A stretch of 33,420 nucleotides of DNA from Elusimicrobiota bacterium (GCA_016218495.1 JACRDU010000088.1:1-33420); one strand, 5' to 3'. Counted from the first letter of the stretch, positions 1-7,947 are shown. Numbers and translations are program-made. Notes: generated by a model from the sequence alone, not told the origin.

Positions 1-2
1 AG

Positions 3-404
3 CCCACAGTATCCCGTCATGAGCCGCACTTCTCGCTCTACCAGGTCCTGGCGCCGATGAGGGCGGCGTCTCTGCTGGCCGACCCGGAAGCGACTTTCTC
101 TTTGCGCTCGGTCTACGCTTTCCCCAACCCCGCCGTGGGCGGCCAGAAGCCCACCATCCATGTCGCCGTGGGCAAGGCCGACAGGGTGACCATCCGCATC
201 TATGACATAGCGGGCACACCGGTGCACGAAACGACTTTGGACGGCAGCCCGTCGGTGGTGAACGACGACTCGGGCGCCCACTTCGCCTACGAATATTCCT
301 GGGCGGGGCACATTCCCTCGGGGGTCTACCTCTACACCATAACGGCAGAGAAGGCAGGCAACGCGCCCATCAAGCGTGTTGGAAAATTGGCGGTGGTGCG
401 ATGA
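3..404 (+). CDS. C-terminal end of a surface protein with FlgD/T9SS-like C-terminal domain (5' partial)
   Basis: The reading frame is open from the window edge, so the real start lies upstream; the ATG at 57 is only an internal methionine. The visible 133 residues read like the end of a large secreted protein. An HFSLYQVLAP segment is followed by an Ig-like domain with PNPA near its start, the strand IRIYDIAGTPVHE, and the ending GHIPSGVYLYTITAEKAG. This is the pattern of FlgD Ig-like and type IX secretion sorting domains (family knowledge). Such domains sit at the end of cell-surface or secreted proteins and may direct outer-membrane export or anchoring. The stop overlaps the start of the PorV-like gene by 4 bases (ATGA), so the two are probably translated together. 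What lies N-terminal cannot be seen. Confidence 0.75.
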   Translation, partial: PTVSRHEPHFSLYQVLAPMRAASLLADPEATFSLRSVYAFPNPAVGGQKPTIHVAVGKADRVTIRIYDIAGTPVHETTLDGSPSVVNDDSGAHFAYEYSWAGHIPSGVYLYTITAEKAGNAPIKRVGKLAVVR

Positions 405-1294
405 AAGCCCTGCTCCTGATTTCTCTCTTGGGCATGCCCGCTTCTGCAGCCTCGCTCGACTCTGGAGCGGCCTTTCTGAAGATCGACCCCTCCGCCCGCT
501 CGGCCGCTTTGGGCGGGGCCATGAGCGCCTCGGCGGGCTCGGCCGACAGCGTCTTCTTCAACCCGGCTGGTTTGTCGAAGTTGGGACGGCGCGAACTCTC
601 GGCCGGACATGCCGAGTGGCTGGCCGGGACGCGCTTCGACGCTTTGGCCTTCGGGGCGCCCACACGGTATGGGAGCTTGGGCGTATCGGCCGTCAGGCTC
701 TCGGTCGGGAGCATCGAGGCGCGCGCCGCCAACCGCAGCCAGGCCGGATCTTTCGAAGCGTCCGACGCTGCATACGGGCTCACTTTGGCGCGGAGCTTGT
801 CTGGGTACTCCGCCGGGGGGACGCTCAAGTTCCTGCGCAGTGAAATAGGCCCCTACTCTGCCCAGACCGTGGCCGTGGACCTGGGCGTGCGCAAGGAGCT
901 CTCCGGTCGTCCGCTCAGCCTGGGGATGGCCGTGCGCAACCTCGGCCAGGGCATGAAGTTCCTGGAACAGGAGGACGCTCTGCCCTTGATGGTGTCGGCC
1001 GGGGCCGCCTACCGCTTGGCGGGCGTCCTGGGAATCGCCCTCGACATACGCCACGAGCCCAACGACAAGCGCACCTCTTTGGCCCTGGGCACCGAGTACG
1101 CCTTCCTCGGGGCGCTGTCCTTGCGGGCGGGCTACGCCGCCAACTCGGGCAATCGTTCCCCGTCCATGGGGATGCTGGGCGGCCTCGGGGCAGGGTTGGG
1201 ATTCCGCCTGAAGTCCTTCGGGGCGGACTACTCCTTCACGCCCTTCGGCGACCTCGGCGACGCGCAGCGCCTGAGCCTCTCAGCGCGCTTCTGA
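401..1294 (+). CDS. PorV/PorQ (UPF0164)-like outer-membrane beta-barrel protein
   Basis: 297 residues. The N-terminus is a signal peptide (MKALLLISLLGMPASAA). The mature start, with AAFLKIDPSARSAALGGA and VFFNPAGLSKL, matches the opening of PorV/PorQ and UPF0164 proteins, which are FadL-like barrels. Alternating glycine- and aromatic-rich strands follow, and the protein ends in LSLSARF, an outer-membrane barrel end with terminal Phe. In Bacteroidota, PorV binds the carboxy-terminal domain of type IX cargo (known for that family). Here the gene overlaps the end of a protein with such a domain, so a cargo-barrel pair is a fair inference. Leu codons TTG and TTT-rich stretches are more frequent here than in the genes after 1335. 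Confidence 0.8.
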   Translation: MKALLLISLLGMPASAASLDSGAAFLKIDPSARSAALGGAMSASAGSADSVFFNPAGLSKLGRRELSAGHAEWLAGTRFDALAFGAPTRYGSLGVSAVRLSVGSIEARAANRSQAGSFEASDAAYGLTLARSLSGYSAGGTLKFLRSEIGPYSAQTVAVDLGVRKELSGRPLSLGMAVRNLGQGMKFLEQEDALPLMVSAGAAYRLAGVLGIALDIRHEPNDKRTSLALGTEYAFLGALSLRAGYAANSGNRSPSMGMLGGLGAGLGFRLKSFGADYSFTPFGDLGDAQRLSLSARF

Positions 1295-1322
1295 GGCTTC
1301 GGCCGCCGGCTCCCATGTTTGT

Positions 1323-1328
1323 TAGAAT
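1323..1328 (+). promoter_or_regulatory. -10 box TAGAAT, 6 bases before a GTG start
   Basis: TAGAAT lies 6 bases upstream of the GTG at 1335, and no Shine-Dalgarno sequence lies between. A transcript begun at the usual distance would start at or next to the start codon. I see no clear -35 box. It fits the same pattern at other gene heads in this window. Confidence 0.45.
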
Positions 1329-1334
1329 CGCCGG

Positions 1335-2324
1335 GTGACCGAGCGCAGCGCGACGGGCCGGACCCTCCTGCTCGCCGGCCTGCTGGCCGCCGCCCCCGCC
1401 GCCGCCGCTCCCGCGGCGTCGTCCCCCTGGTCGGAGCAGCCCTACGCGGTGCTGCTGGTCGGCCCCGACGCCGGCTCGGACTGGAGCCTCTTCGTCTCCC
1501 AGGTCAAGAAGCGCCTGGGCAAGGCGGTGCGGGTGGACGCCTTCTCCGGCTCCCTGGAGCCCAAGGACATCCAGAAGGCCGTCGACCGCCTGCAGGCCTC
1601 GCGCGTGCGCAAGATCGTCGTCGTCCCGCTCTTCCTCTACGCCGAGTCCAAGGAGCTCGAGCAGCTCAAGTACCTGCTCGGCATCGGCAAGCTCCCGTCT
1701 CGCGAGTTCATGGAGTCCTGGGGCATGTCGCAGCGCGTGGTGCCGCGCGTGAAGGCCAAAGCGGCGCTGGTGCTGGGGACGCCGCTGGGCACCGCCGCCG
1801 TGGTCAGCACGGCGCTCGAGGCGCGCAGCCGCGAGGGCGCGCGCCGCGGCAAGCCCGAGACGGTGCTGCTGCTGGGCACGGGCGCCGAGAACGACGCGGA
1901 GAACGCCGCGCGCCTCGCCACCGTCGAGGCCCACGCCAAGCGCCTCGAGAAGGCGGCGGGGCTGGGCGGCGCGCGCGTCTGGCTGCTGCGCCCGCCGACC
2001 CGGGAGAAGCCGCGCCAGGGGTCCGAGTCCCAGAAGGGCCTCAAGGACCTCGTGCAGGGGCTGACCCGCTCCGGGCGCGTGGCCGTCGTCCCCTATCTCC
2101 TGACCCAGGACGGCTCGAGCCGGGCCTGGAAGCGCGTGCTCGAGAACCCCTTCCTGCGCTGGGTGGACAAGGGCCTGCTCCCCGACGAGTCCATCGCCCG
2201 CTGGGCGGCCGAGAAGGCCTCGGCCCTGTCGGGCGAGGCCGACCAGGCCCGCTTCAAGAACCCCGAGGCGCTGCCGCCCCAGGAGCGCGGCCGCGGGGCG
2301 AATCCGTGGGGCCAGAACCGCTAG
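1335..2324 (+). CDS. Exported CbiX/SirB-like protein lacking the chelatase histidines
   Basis: 329 residues from a GTG start. The first 26 residues form an Ala/Leu-rich signal peptide. Two tandem halves follow the class II chelatase pattern (CbiX/SirB, sirohydrochlorin metal insertion). Half 1 has YAVLLVGPDAGSDW at about 37-50 and IVVVPLFLYAESKE at about 94-107. Half 2 has TVLLLGTGAEND at about 176-187 and VAVVPYLLTQDG. Active members carry GHG at the first site of each half and a His after the PLFL or PYLL strand. Here these read GPD and GTG, and no His follows. A metal-insertion reaction is therefore unlikely; binding or a structural periplasmic role is possible. It heads the run of overlapping genes that continues through thyX. 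Confidence 0.65.
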   Translation: MTERSATGRTLLLAGLLAAAPAAAAPAASSPWSEQPYAVLLVGPDAGSDWSLFVSQVKKRLGKAVRVDAFSGSLEPKDIQKAVDRLQASRVRKIVVVPLFLYAESKELEQLKYLLGIGKLPSREFMESWGMSQRVVPRVKAKAALVLGTPLGTAAVVSTALEARSREGARRGKPETVLLLGTGAENDAENAARLATVEAHAKRLEKAAGLGGARVWLLRPPTREKPRQGSESQKGLKDLVQGLTRSGRVAVVPYLLTQDGSSRAWKRVLENPFLRWVDKGLLPDESIARWAAEKASALSGEADQARFKNPEALPPQERGRGANPWGQNR

Positions 2325-2346
2325 AATGGGAGCCAGGAGGGACGCG

Positions 2347-3066
2347 ATGAAAGAGATCAAGGTGCTGGACAAGGGCTTCGTGCGCCTCGTCGAGACGATG
2401 GGCGGCGACGAGGGCGTGGTGCAGGCCGCGCGCGTCTCCTACGCCGGGACCTCGAAGGGCGACGAGAAGGACAAGAAGCTCATCGCCTACCTGCTCAAGC
2501 ACCAGCACCTGACCCCCTTCGAGCACGCCCTCTTCAAGTTCCACGTGAAGTGCCCCATCTTCGTGGCCCGGCAGTGGTTCCGCCACCGCTTCGCCGCCTA
2601 CAACGAGATCAGCTTCCGCTACACCCAGACCGCCGAGGACTTCTACTTCCCCGAGGCCTGGCGCGCCCAGGACTTCAAGAACAAACAGGGCTCGGTGCGC
2701 TCCGAGGAGCTCGACCACGCGGCCCTCTCCAAGGAGTTCAAGGCCGCCGTCGCCCAGTCGTTCAAGGTCTACGAGGCCATGATCAAGGCCGGCGTGGCGC
2801 GGGAGATGGCGCGCATGGTACTGCCGGTCAACCTCTACACCGAGTTCTACTGGACCGTCAACGCGCGCAGCCTCATGAACTTCCTGAGCCTGCGCGCCGA
2901 CGGCCACGCCCAGGCCGAGATCCAGCGCTTCGCCGAGGCCCTGTCGGCCCACTTCGCGGCCTGCGCGCCGTGGACCTACGAGGCCTTCCTGGCCAACGTA
3001 TGGAAAGGGTCCAACGCGCGGCTCGACGCGCAGAAGGAGAAGGCGTGCGCGCCGTTGTCCTCCTGA
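2347..3066 (+). CDS. thyX: Flavin-dependent thymidylate synthase ThyX
   Basis: 239 residues. It makes dTMP from dUMP using FAD, NADPH and methylene-tetrahydrofolate. The ThyX signature RHRX7S is present as RHRFAAYNEIS, followed by FRYTQ. The C-terminal part has AREMARMVLPVNLYTEFYWT and the SLMNFLSLR helix, as in the family, and the length is normal. I chose the ATG at 2347 because AGGAGG sits 6 bases upstream of it; the ATG at 2326 has no such site. A TAGAAT at 2322-2327 could add a promoter inside the run. The 3' end overlaps the next gene by 22 bases. No thyA is in view, so this may be the cell's only thymidylate synthase (inference). Confidence 0.95.
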   Translation: MKEIKVLDKGFVRLVETMGGDEGVVQAARVSYAGTSKGDEKDKKLIAYLLKHQHLTPFEHALFKFHVKCPIFVARQWFRHRFAAYNEISFRYTQTAEDFYFPEAWRAQDFKNKQGSVRSEELDHAALSKEFKAAVAQSFKVYEAMIKAGVAREMARMVLPVNLYTEFYWTVNARSLMNFLSLRADGHAQAEIQRFAEALSAHFAACAPWTYEAFLANVWKGSNARLDAQKEKACAPLSS

Positions 3067-4154
3067 GCGCGGCCTTCCTGCTGGGAGCCTCCGCCCGCGC
3101 GGCGGAGCTCGCGCCGTCGACCGCGCCGGTGGCGGTGTCCGCCGTCCGGCGCGGGGTCATGAAGCTGCTCGTCCATGTGCAGGGCACCGTCCGCCCCGAG
3201 CAGGTGTACCGCCTCAAGTCCACCATCGAAGGCCGCATCGAGACCGTCGACAAGGCCCCCAACAGCTGGTCCGACGAGCGCGACCCCATCGGCACTTTGC
3301 TGACCAACGAGATGGCGGCGCTCGTCGACGCCAACTCGACGACCCCGGGCTCCGTGCTCGAGGACCGCTGGCAGCGGGTCTTCCAGCCGGTGCCCATCGC
3401 CTGCCCCGGCCGCTGCTTCGTCGTCAAGGTCTACGCGACCCCGCGCACCATGGTCCGGGCCGGCGGCCTGCTGGCCGAGGCGGCCGGCAAGCTGCGCCTC
3501 GTCGGGCGCGTCCGGCCCGGGGACACCCAGTGGGTGCGCGAAGGCCAGACCGTCTCCTTCTGGTCCAAGAAGGACCCCTCCCGCCGCCAGAGCGCCAAGA
3601 TCGAGCGCTTCGTGCGCGACGTCCAGGGCCAGCGCGTCGTGCCCGGCGGGACCTTCACGGTGCTGCTGACCCCCGAGGCCTGGCTCGACGCGAACACGGA
3701 GTGGGAGGGCGTCATCGAGGCCGAGGTGCGCAAGGACGTGCTCAGCGTCCCGACCAAGGCCCTGATCGTCCACGACGGGACGGCCTACCTCCCCATCCGG
3801 GTCTCCACCGGGGTGACGACCTACGACGAGACCCAGATCATCGCCGGGGTGCCCGAAGGGGCCTCCGTCCTCCTCATCGACCCGTCCTCGGCCTCCGGCC
3901 TCGGGCGGCACGTGCCCCCGCCGGAGCCTCTGGAGCGCTACTCGCTGGAGAAGGCCGGCCGCCGCGAGCGGCCCAAGAAGGCCGCGGCCGCCGACGAGGA
4001 AGAAGAGAGGCCCGCGCCCCGGCCCGCCACCATCGAGCCCGAGCGCTGGGAGCGCAAGCGGCGCAGCAAACAGAAGGCCGGCCCCATCGACGTGTTCCCG
4101 GACGACCGTCCGGGAGGAGAAAGGGATGACCGATTCCCCAGCGACCTCCGCTGA
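3045..4154 (+). CDS. Exported adaptor-like protein (resembles RND efflux membrane-fusion proteins)
   Basis: 369 residues from a GTG at 3045, preceded by the purine-rich AGGAGAAGG and overlapping the thyX end. It opens with a signal peptide (MRAVVLLSAAFLLGASARAA). The middle has a beta-rich stretch (RLVGRVRPGDTQWVREGQTV), then DVLSVPTKALIVHDGTAYLP and IIAGVPEGASVLLID. These resemble the barrel and membrane-proximal domains of HlyD/MacA/AcrA-type adaptors, where VLSVP and a final GL.EG..V are typical. There is no long alpha-hairpin and no lipoyl pair that I can recognise, and no transporter gene is nearby. The tail (about 300-369) is charged and Pro/Glu/Arg/Lys-rich and probably disordered. Function is unproven; a cell-envelope role is likely. 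Confidence 0.6.
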   Translation: MRAVVLLSAAFLLGASARAAELAPSTAPVAVSAVRRGVMKLLVHVQGTVRPEQVYRLKSTIEGRIETVDKAPNSWSDERDPIGTLLTNEMAALVDANSTTPGSVLEDRWQRVFQPVPIACPGRCFVVKVYATPRTMVRAGGLLAEAAGKLRLVGRVRPGDTQWVREGQTVSFWSKKDPSRRQSAKIERFVRDVQGQRVVPGGTFTVLLTPEAWLDANTEWEGVIEAEVRKDVLSVPTKALIVHDGTAYLPIRVSTGVTTYDETQIIAGVPEGASVLLIDPSSASGLGRHVPPPEPLERYSLEKAGRRERPKKAAAADEEEERPAPRPATIEPERWERKRRSKQKAGPIDVFPDDRPGGERDDRFPSDLR

Positions 4155-4704
4155 AGAGGGCGTGCTCTACGCCAGCCTGCAGGTCCTGCGCGTCGAACCG
4201 CGCTTCCGGGCCCTGATGGCCAACGAGAAGGTCGTCGCCCGCCAGGAGTTCATGGGCGCCTTCGACCGCGGCGCGGAGCGCGTGGCCACGGACGCCTTCA
4301 TCCTGACCGGCCTGTCCCCGCTGGGGGACCTGGCCGTCCTGCGCGTGAGCCGGCACCTGGCCGACCTGCACGCCGCCGTGGCCCTGCTCGCCGACGCCGG
4401 CCTCGGGCGGCACCTGACGCCGACCGACCTGTACCTGGGCACGCTCAAGGAGCCCCCGGCGCGGCAGGGGCGCATGTTCTGCGCGATACCGCTGACGGAC
4501 GCGCCGCGCGCCGGGGCGCCCAAGGGCGCGACGCTCTCCATCCTCGACGGAGCCGGGCTGGGCTCCGCCTCCTTCATGGCGCTGCTCCGCTCGGAGGACG
4601 CGCTGGCGGGCCGGAACTTCCTCAAGGCCCTCGGGAAATCCGCCGCGGCCCCGGTCCTCACCGGCCTGCACAGCGAGATCCGCGACATCGTGGACACCCT
4701 CTAG
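4126..4704 (+). CDS. Uncharacterised protein, possibly a remote chlorite-dismutase-like fold
   Basis: 192 residues. The start is supported by GGAGG 8 bases upstream, and the gene overlaps the previous one by 29 bases. There is no signal peptide, so it is likely cytoplasmic. Residues from about 12 to 110 (VLYASLQVLRVEPRFRAL, then FILTGLSPLGDLAVLRV, then GLGRHLTPTDLYLGTLKEP) resemble the first half of chlorite dismutase/HemQ-like dimeric alpha-beta barrels, where a 'GL..D.Dlm.w', 'glG.hl' and 'YLG.t' pattern occurs. The second half is short and unfamiliar, and I find no clear heme-ligand His. The family suggestion is weak; the gene itself is well supported by codon use and spacing. Confidence 0.6.
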   Translation: MTDSPATSAEEGVLYASLQVLRVEPRFRALMANEKVVARQEFMGAFDRGAERVATDAFILTGLSPLGDLAVLRVSRHLADLHAAVALLADAGLGRHLTPTDLYLGTLKEPPARQGRMFCAIPLTDAPRAGAPKGATLSILDGAGLGSASFMALLRSEDALAGRNFLKALGKSAAAPVLTGLHSEIRDIVDTL

Positions 4705-4712
4705 GGGACCGG

Positions 4713-7001
4713 GTGCGGAACAAGTCCTACCACATCCATCTCCACCTAGACCACCCCGACAGCGAGAACCCCTGGACCGAAGAGCCTGACATCGACCCCG
4801 CCGCCGAGCCCTTCGTCGACGCGGCCGAGCGCTGCACGCACCTCTCCTGGGGCCCGCTGTCGAGCGCCGAGCGCCGCGGGCGCGACGGACGCCTCCAGGC
4901 GCTCGAGAACGTCTGGGCGCTGGTCGGCTTCGACGCCGCCCCGGGGCTGCTGGCCCGGCTCGAGCGCCGCGCGCCGAAGGTCTTCGAGGCCGTGACGGCC
5001 GGCGGCCGCGGCGCCGCCGCGGCCACGGCGTTCCCCCCGCTCGTCCTCCCTCTGGCCGACGCCGCCGACCGGCGCGCGGCGGTGCGCTGGGGGCTGAGGG
5101 ACTTCCGGCGCCGCTTCGGCCGCCCCGCGGCGGGCTTCCGCCCCCCCGGCGGAGCCGCCGACGACGCGACCCTGGCCCTGCTCGCCCGCGAGGGGCTCTC
5201 CTTCGCCCTGCTCCCCGCCGCGGCGGCGGCGCGGACCCGCGCCCCCGGCTCGGCCTGGCTGGAGTCGGCCCCCGAGACGCTGGACTGCTCGCGCCCCTAC
5301 CTGTGGCGCTCCAAGGACGAGCCCGGCCTGTCCCTGCCCGTCTTCTTCATCCCGCCCGGCCCCGACCCCGAGGCGCTCTTCCTGAGCCGGCCGCGCCTCG
5401 GCGGGACGGCGCCGGTCCCCGGCCCCGAAGACCCCGAAGAGGCGGGCGAGAGGCTGGCCGCCAAGCTGGTCGACTCCCTGCGGGTCAACGACGCCGCCCA
5501 GCTGGCCCATGCCGCCTTCGACGCCTCCTTCTTCGGCCTGCGCCTGCCCGGCGGAGAGCGGACCCTGGCCCGCGCGCTGTCCGTCCTGGAGAGCGAGGCC
5601 CCGGCGGGGGCGGCCAGCCACGCCGACTTCCTCGCGCTGTTCCCCCCGCCGCAGGAGGTCGAGGTCCGCTGCGACGCGGCGAGCCGGCGGACGCCGCTCA
5701 GGACCGCCCTCGAATCGCTCTCGCTCGGGCTGTCGGCCGCGGCCCGCGCCGCCTGGACCGGCCTGGTCCGGGACCCCGACGCCGCCGTGGACCTGGCCGG
5801 GGACCTGGCCTTCGACCACTCCCACGCCGCGCAGGAGCGCTTCCTCGGCCGGGTCATGGCGCGCCACCCCCGCCCCGACGATGCCGTGCGCGCGCTGCGC
5901 CTGGCCGACCTCGAGCTCTGGCGGCTGCGCTCGCTGGGCCGCTGGGGTTTCGAGGACCGGGACCCCTCCGGGCCCGACGCCGTGCAGGCCCTGCGCTGCG
6001 CCGCGCGGGCGCTCGACGGCGCCGCGCGGGCCCTGGGCCGCGCGGCCGCCGAGCCGCTCGAGAAGTCCCTGACCGAAGCGCTCTCCGGCGTCCCCTCGCG
6101 GGGGACGGCCTTTGCCAACGCCGCGGCCGTGTACCAGCGCCTAGTCGTCCCCGAGCGCCTGGACGCCGCGCGCCTGGCCGCCCACCTGGCGGCCGCCGAC
6201 CACCTCTTTCACGGGCCCGACCCGGCCGGCCCCGCCTGCGCGCCGCCGGTCTGGGAGGCCGAGGTACGGCCCCTGCTCCGGCGCTGCATGCCGGACGGCC
6301 GCTCCTGGCGCTCCCTGTCGGTGCTTTCCGTCGAACTCCGCCACCGCAGGACCTTCGAGGCCTGGTCGGGGGCCGCCGTCGTGCGCCAGCGCGGGACCGC
6401 GGACTTCGAGGTCAGGTCGGCCGCCGTGACCCCGTCCGAGCGGGGCCCGCTGGCCGCCAAGGCCGACGCGGCCTTCCTGGCCGGGACCGAGGACGCCTTG
6501 CGGGCCGCGCTGGACGCCTCCTGCGGCCCGGCCTCCTGGTCGCTCGACGCCCTGCTGCCCGCGCAGCGCCGCGCGGCGACGCGGGCCTTCCGCGAGCGCG
6601 GGACGCCCGAGCGGCGCGGCCGCCTCGAAGCCTTCGCCGCGCTGTCGCGCCGCTCCGGAGCCTCCCCCGACGCATGGGCCGCGGCCCTGGACGCGCTGGG
6701 CGGCGCCGCGCCCCCGGACTCCCTGCCCGCCGCGCCGCTTTGCCGCATTGCCGCCCTGCGCGCGGCCGAGGCCTTCGCGCTCGAGCCGGGCCCCGGGACC
6801 CTGGCCCCGCTCCTGACCCTGCTCGATGCGGGCCGCCGCGCGGGCCTGAGCTTCCCGCTCTGGGAGCTCCGGGCCCGGGCCTGGCCCGCCCTGCCGCGCT
6901 GCGCCGACGGGGCCGGGACCGCCCGCCTGGCGGCCCTGCTCGGCCTGCCCGCCCCTCAACCGCTCCCGGCCGGAGGAACCCATGGTGACCAGACGCCTTA
7001 A
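4713..7001 (+). CDS. GH57/DUF3536-like protein with apparently degenerate active site
   Basis: 762 residues from a GTG 8 bases after the previous stop, with GGGG upstream. The order of motifs follows the GH57 proteins that carry DUF3536: an N-terminal HIHLHLDH...ENPW (7-21), a 'GPTLLSWLE-P'-like segment (VGFDAAPGLLARLERRAP, 71-88), LVLPLADAADRRAAVRWGLRDFRRRFGRP (110-138), and a C-terminal ALRCAARAL...VYQRLVVPERLDAARLAAHLA. In active relatives the nucleophile lies in a WLPET-like motif and the acid Asp in a DGETFGHH-like motif. Here the sites read FRPPGGAAD (142-150) and FDASFFGLRL (269-278), and the His of the 'YNHmILPLA' strand is gone. An alpha-glucan hydrolase or transferase reaction is thus unlikely; sugar binding is possible. 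The gene overlaps the phoH-like gene by 20 bases. Confidence 0.7.
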   Translation: MRNKSYHIHLHLDHPDSENPWTEEPDIDPAAEPFVDAAERCTHLSWGPLSSAERRGRDGRLQALENVWALVGFDAAPGLLARLERRAPKVFEAVTAGGRGAAAATAFPPLVLPLADAADRRAAVRWGLRDFRRRFGRPAAGFRPPGGAADDATLALLAREGLSFALLPAAAAARTRAPGSAWLESAPETLDCSRPYLWRSKDEPGLSLPVFFIPPGPDPEALFLSRPRLGGTAPVPGPEDPEEAGERLAAKLVDSLRVNDAAQLAHAAFDASFFGLRLPGGERTLARALSVLESEAPAGAASHADFLALFPPPQEVEVRCDAASRRTPLRTALESLSLGLSAAARAAWTGLVRDPDAAVDLAGDLAFDHSHAAQERFLGRVMARHPRPDDAVRALRLADLELWRLRSLGRWGFEDRDPSGPDAVQALRCAARALDGAARALGRAAAEPLEKSLTEALSGVPSRGTAFANAAAVYQRLVVPERLDAARLAAHLAAADHLFHGPDPAGPACAPPVWEAEVRPLLRRCMPDGRSWRSLSVLSVELRHRRTFEAWSGAAVVRQRGTADFEVRSAAVTPSERGPLAAKADAAFLAGTEDALRAALDASCGPASWSLDALLPAQRRAATRAFRERGTPERRGRLEAFAALSRRSGASPDAWAAALDALGGAAPPDSLPAAPLCRIAALRAAEAFALEPGPGTLAPLLTLLDAGRRAGLSFPLWELRARAWPALPRCADGAGTARLAALLGLPAPQPLPAGGTHGDQTP

Positions 7002-7947
7002 GCTCAACGACGACGCCGAGGCCTTGGCCCTGCTCGGCGAGCAGGACTCCAAGCTCAAACGGCTCGAGCGCGAGTTCGGCGTGGAGATGTTCGTCCGCCA
7101 CGACCCCGACGGGCGCGAGCTCCACCTGTCGGTGCGCGGCTCCCCCCAGCGCGTCGAGAAGGCCGTGCGGCGCCTGCGCGAGCGGCTCGACGCGGTCCGG
7201 GCCGGAGAGGTGGACGAGGAGCGCCCCTCCCCCTCGTTCCCGACGGGGACGGCCCCGGTGCCCGACGACGCCGTCTTCGTGTCGGCCTACGGGAAGGCGG
7301 TGCGCCCCCGCGGGGCCCGGCAGCAGGAGTACGTCGACGCCATCGGGCGGGGCGACCTGGTCTTCGGCGTGGGCCCGGCCGGCACGGGCAAGACCTACCT
7401 CGCGGTGGCCTGCGCGCTCAAAGCGCTCCTCGCGCGCGACTGCCAGCGCGTCATCCTCACCCGCCCGGTCGTCGAGGCGGGAGAGAAGCTCGGCTACCTG
7501 CCCGGCGACTTCAACGAGAAGGTCAACCCCTACCTGCGCCCGCTCTACGACGCGTTCTGGTCGATGCTCGGCCCCGACAAGTTCCGCCTGTGGCGTTCGG
7601 AGGAGGTGGTCGAGGTCGTGCCGCTGGCCTACATGCGCGGGCGCACGCTCGAGGACGCGTTCATAATCCTCGACGAGGCGCAGAACACCACCATCGAGCA
7701 GATGAAGATGTTCCTCACGCGCATGGGCACCGGCTCGCGGGTCGTCGTCACCGGCGACATCACCCAGATCGACCTGGAGCGGCCGCACCGCTCGGGCCTG
7801 GTCCTCATCGAGCGCATCCTGCACGGGGTCAAGGGCGCGAAGTTCGTGCACTTCCAGCAGGAGGACGTGGTGCGCCACGCATTGGTGAAGGACATCCTGA
7901 AGGCCTTCGACGTCTGGGCCGACGCGGAAGGGAGGGAGAAGCGATGA
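6982..7947 (+). CDS. ybeZ: PhoH-like ATPase (YbeZ)
   Basis: 321 residues with GGAGG just before the ATG. Residues 1-75 form a small KH-like N-terminal part. The P-loop ATPase domain follows: VRPRGARQQEYVDAI, Walker A GPAGTGKT (131-138), VILTRPVVEAGEKLGYLPGD, Walker B IILDEAQN near 227-234, and the sensor VVTGDITQIDL. This is the classic PhoH/YbeZ pattern. YbeZ is thought to act with the endonuclease YbeY in rRNA processing and ribosome quality control; the next gene is ybeY with a 4-base ATGA overlap, the usual arrangement. Confidence 0.93.
   Translation: MVTRRLKLNDDAEALALLGEQDSKLKRLEREFGVEMFVRHDPDGRELHLSVRGSPQRVEKAVRRLRERLDAVRAGEVDEERPSPSFPTGTAPVPDDAVFVSAYGKAVRPRGARQQEYVDAIGRGDLVFGVGPAGTGKTYLAVACALKALLARDCQRVILTRPVVEAGEKLGYLPGDFNEKVNPYLRPLYDAFWSMLGPDKFRLWRSEEVVEVVPLAYMRGRTLEDAFIILDEAQNTTIEQMKMFLTRMGTGSRVVVTGDITQIDLERPHRSGLVLIERILHGVKGAKFVHFQQEDVVRHALVKDILKAFDVWADAEGREKR

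Noticed and set aside
57-59. ATG at 57 as the start of the first gene
   Set aside because: The frame is open to the window edge and the residues before it (HFSLYQVLAP) belong to the same protein.
4746-5867. A long minus-strand open frame (373 residues) opposite the GH57-like gene
   Set aside because: It is very rich in Gly, Arg and Glu, has no domain, and results from the high GC of the plus-strand gene, which has clear motifs.
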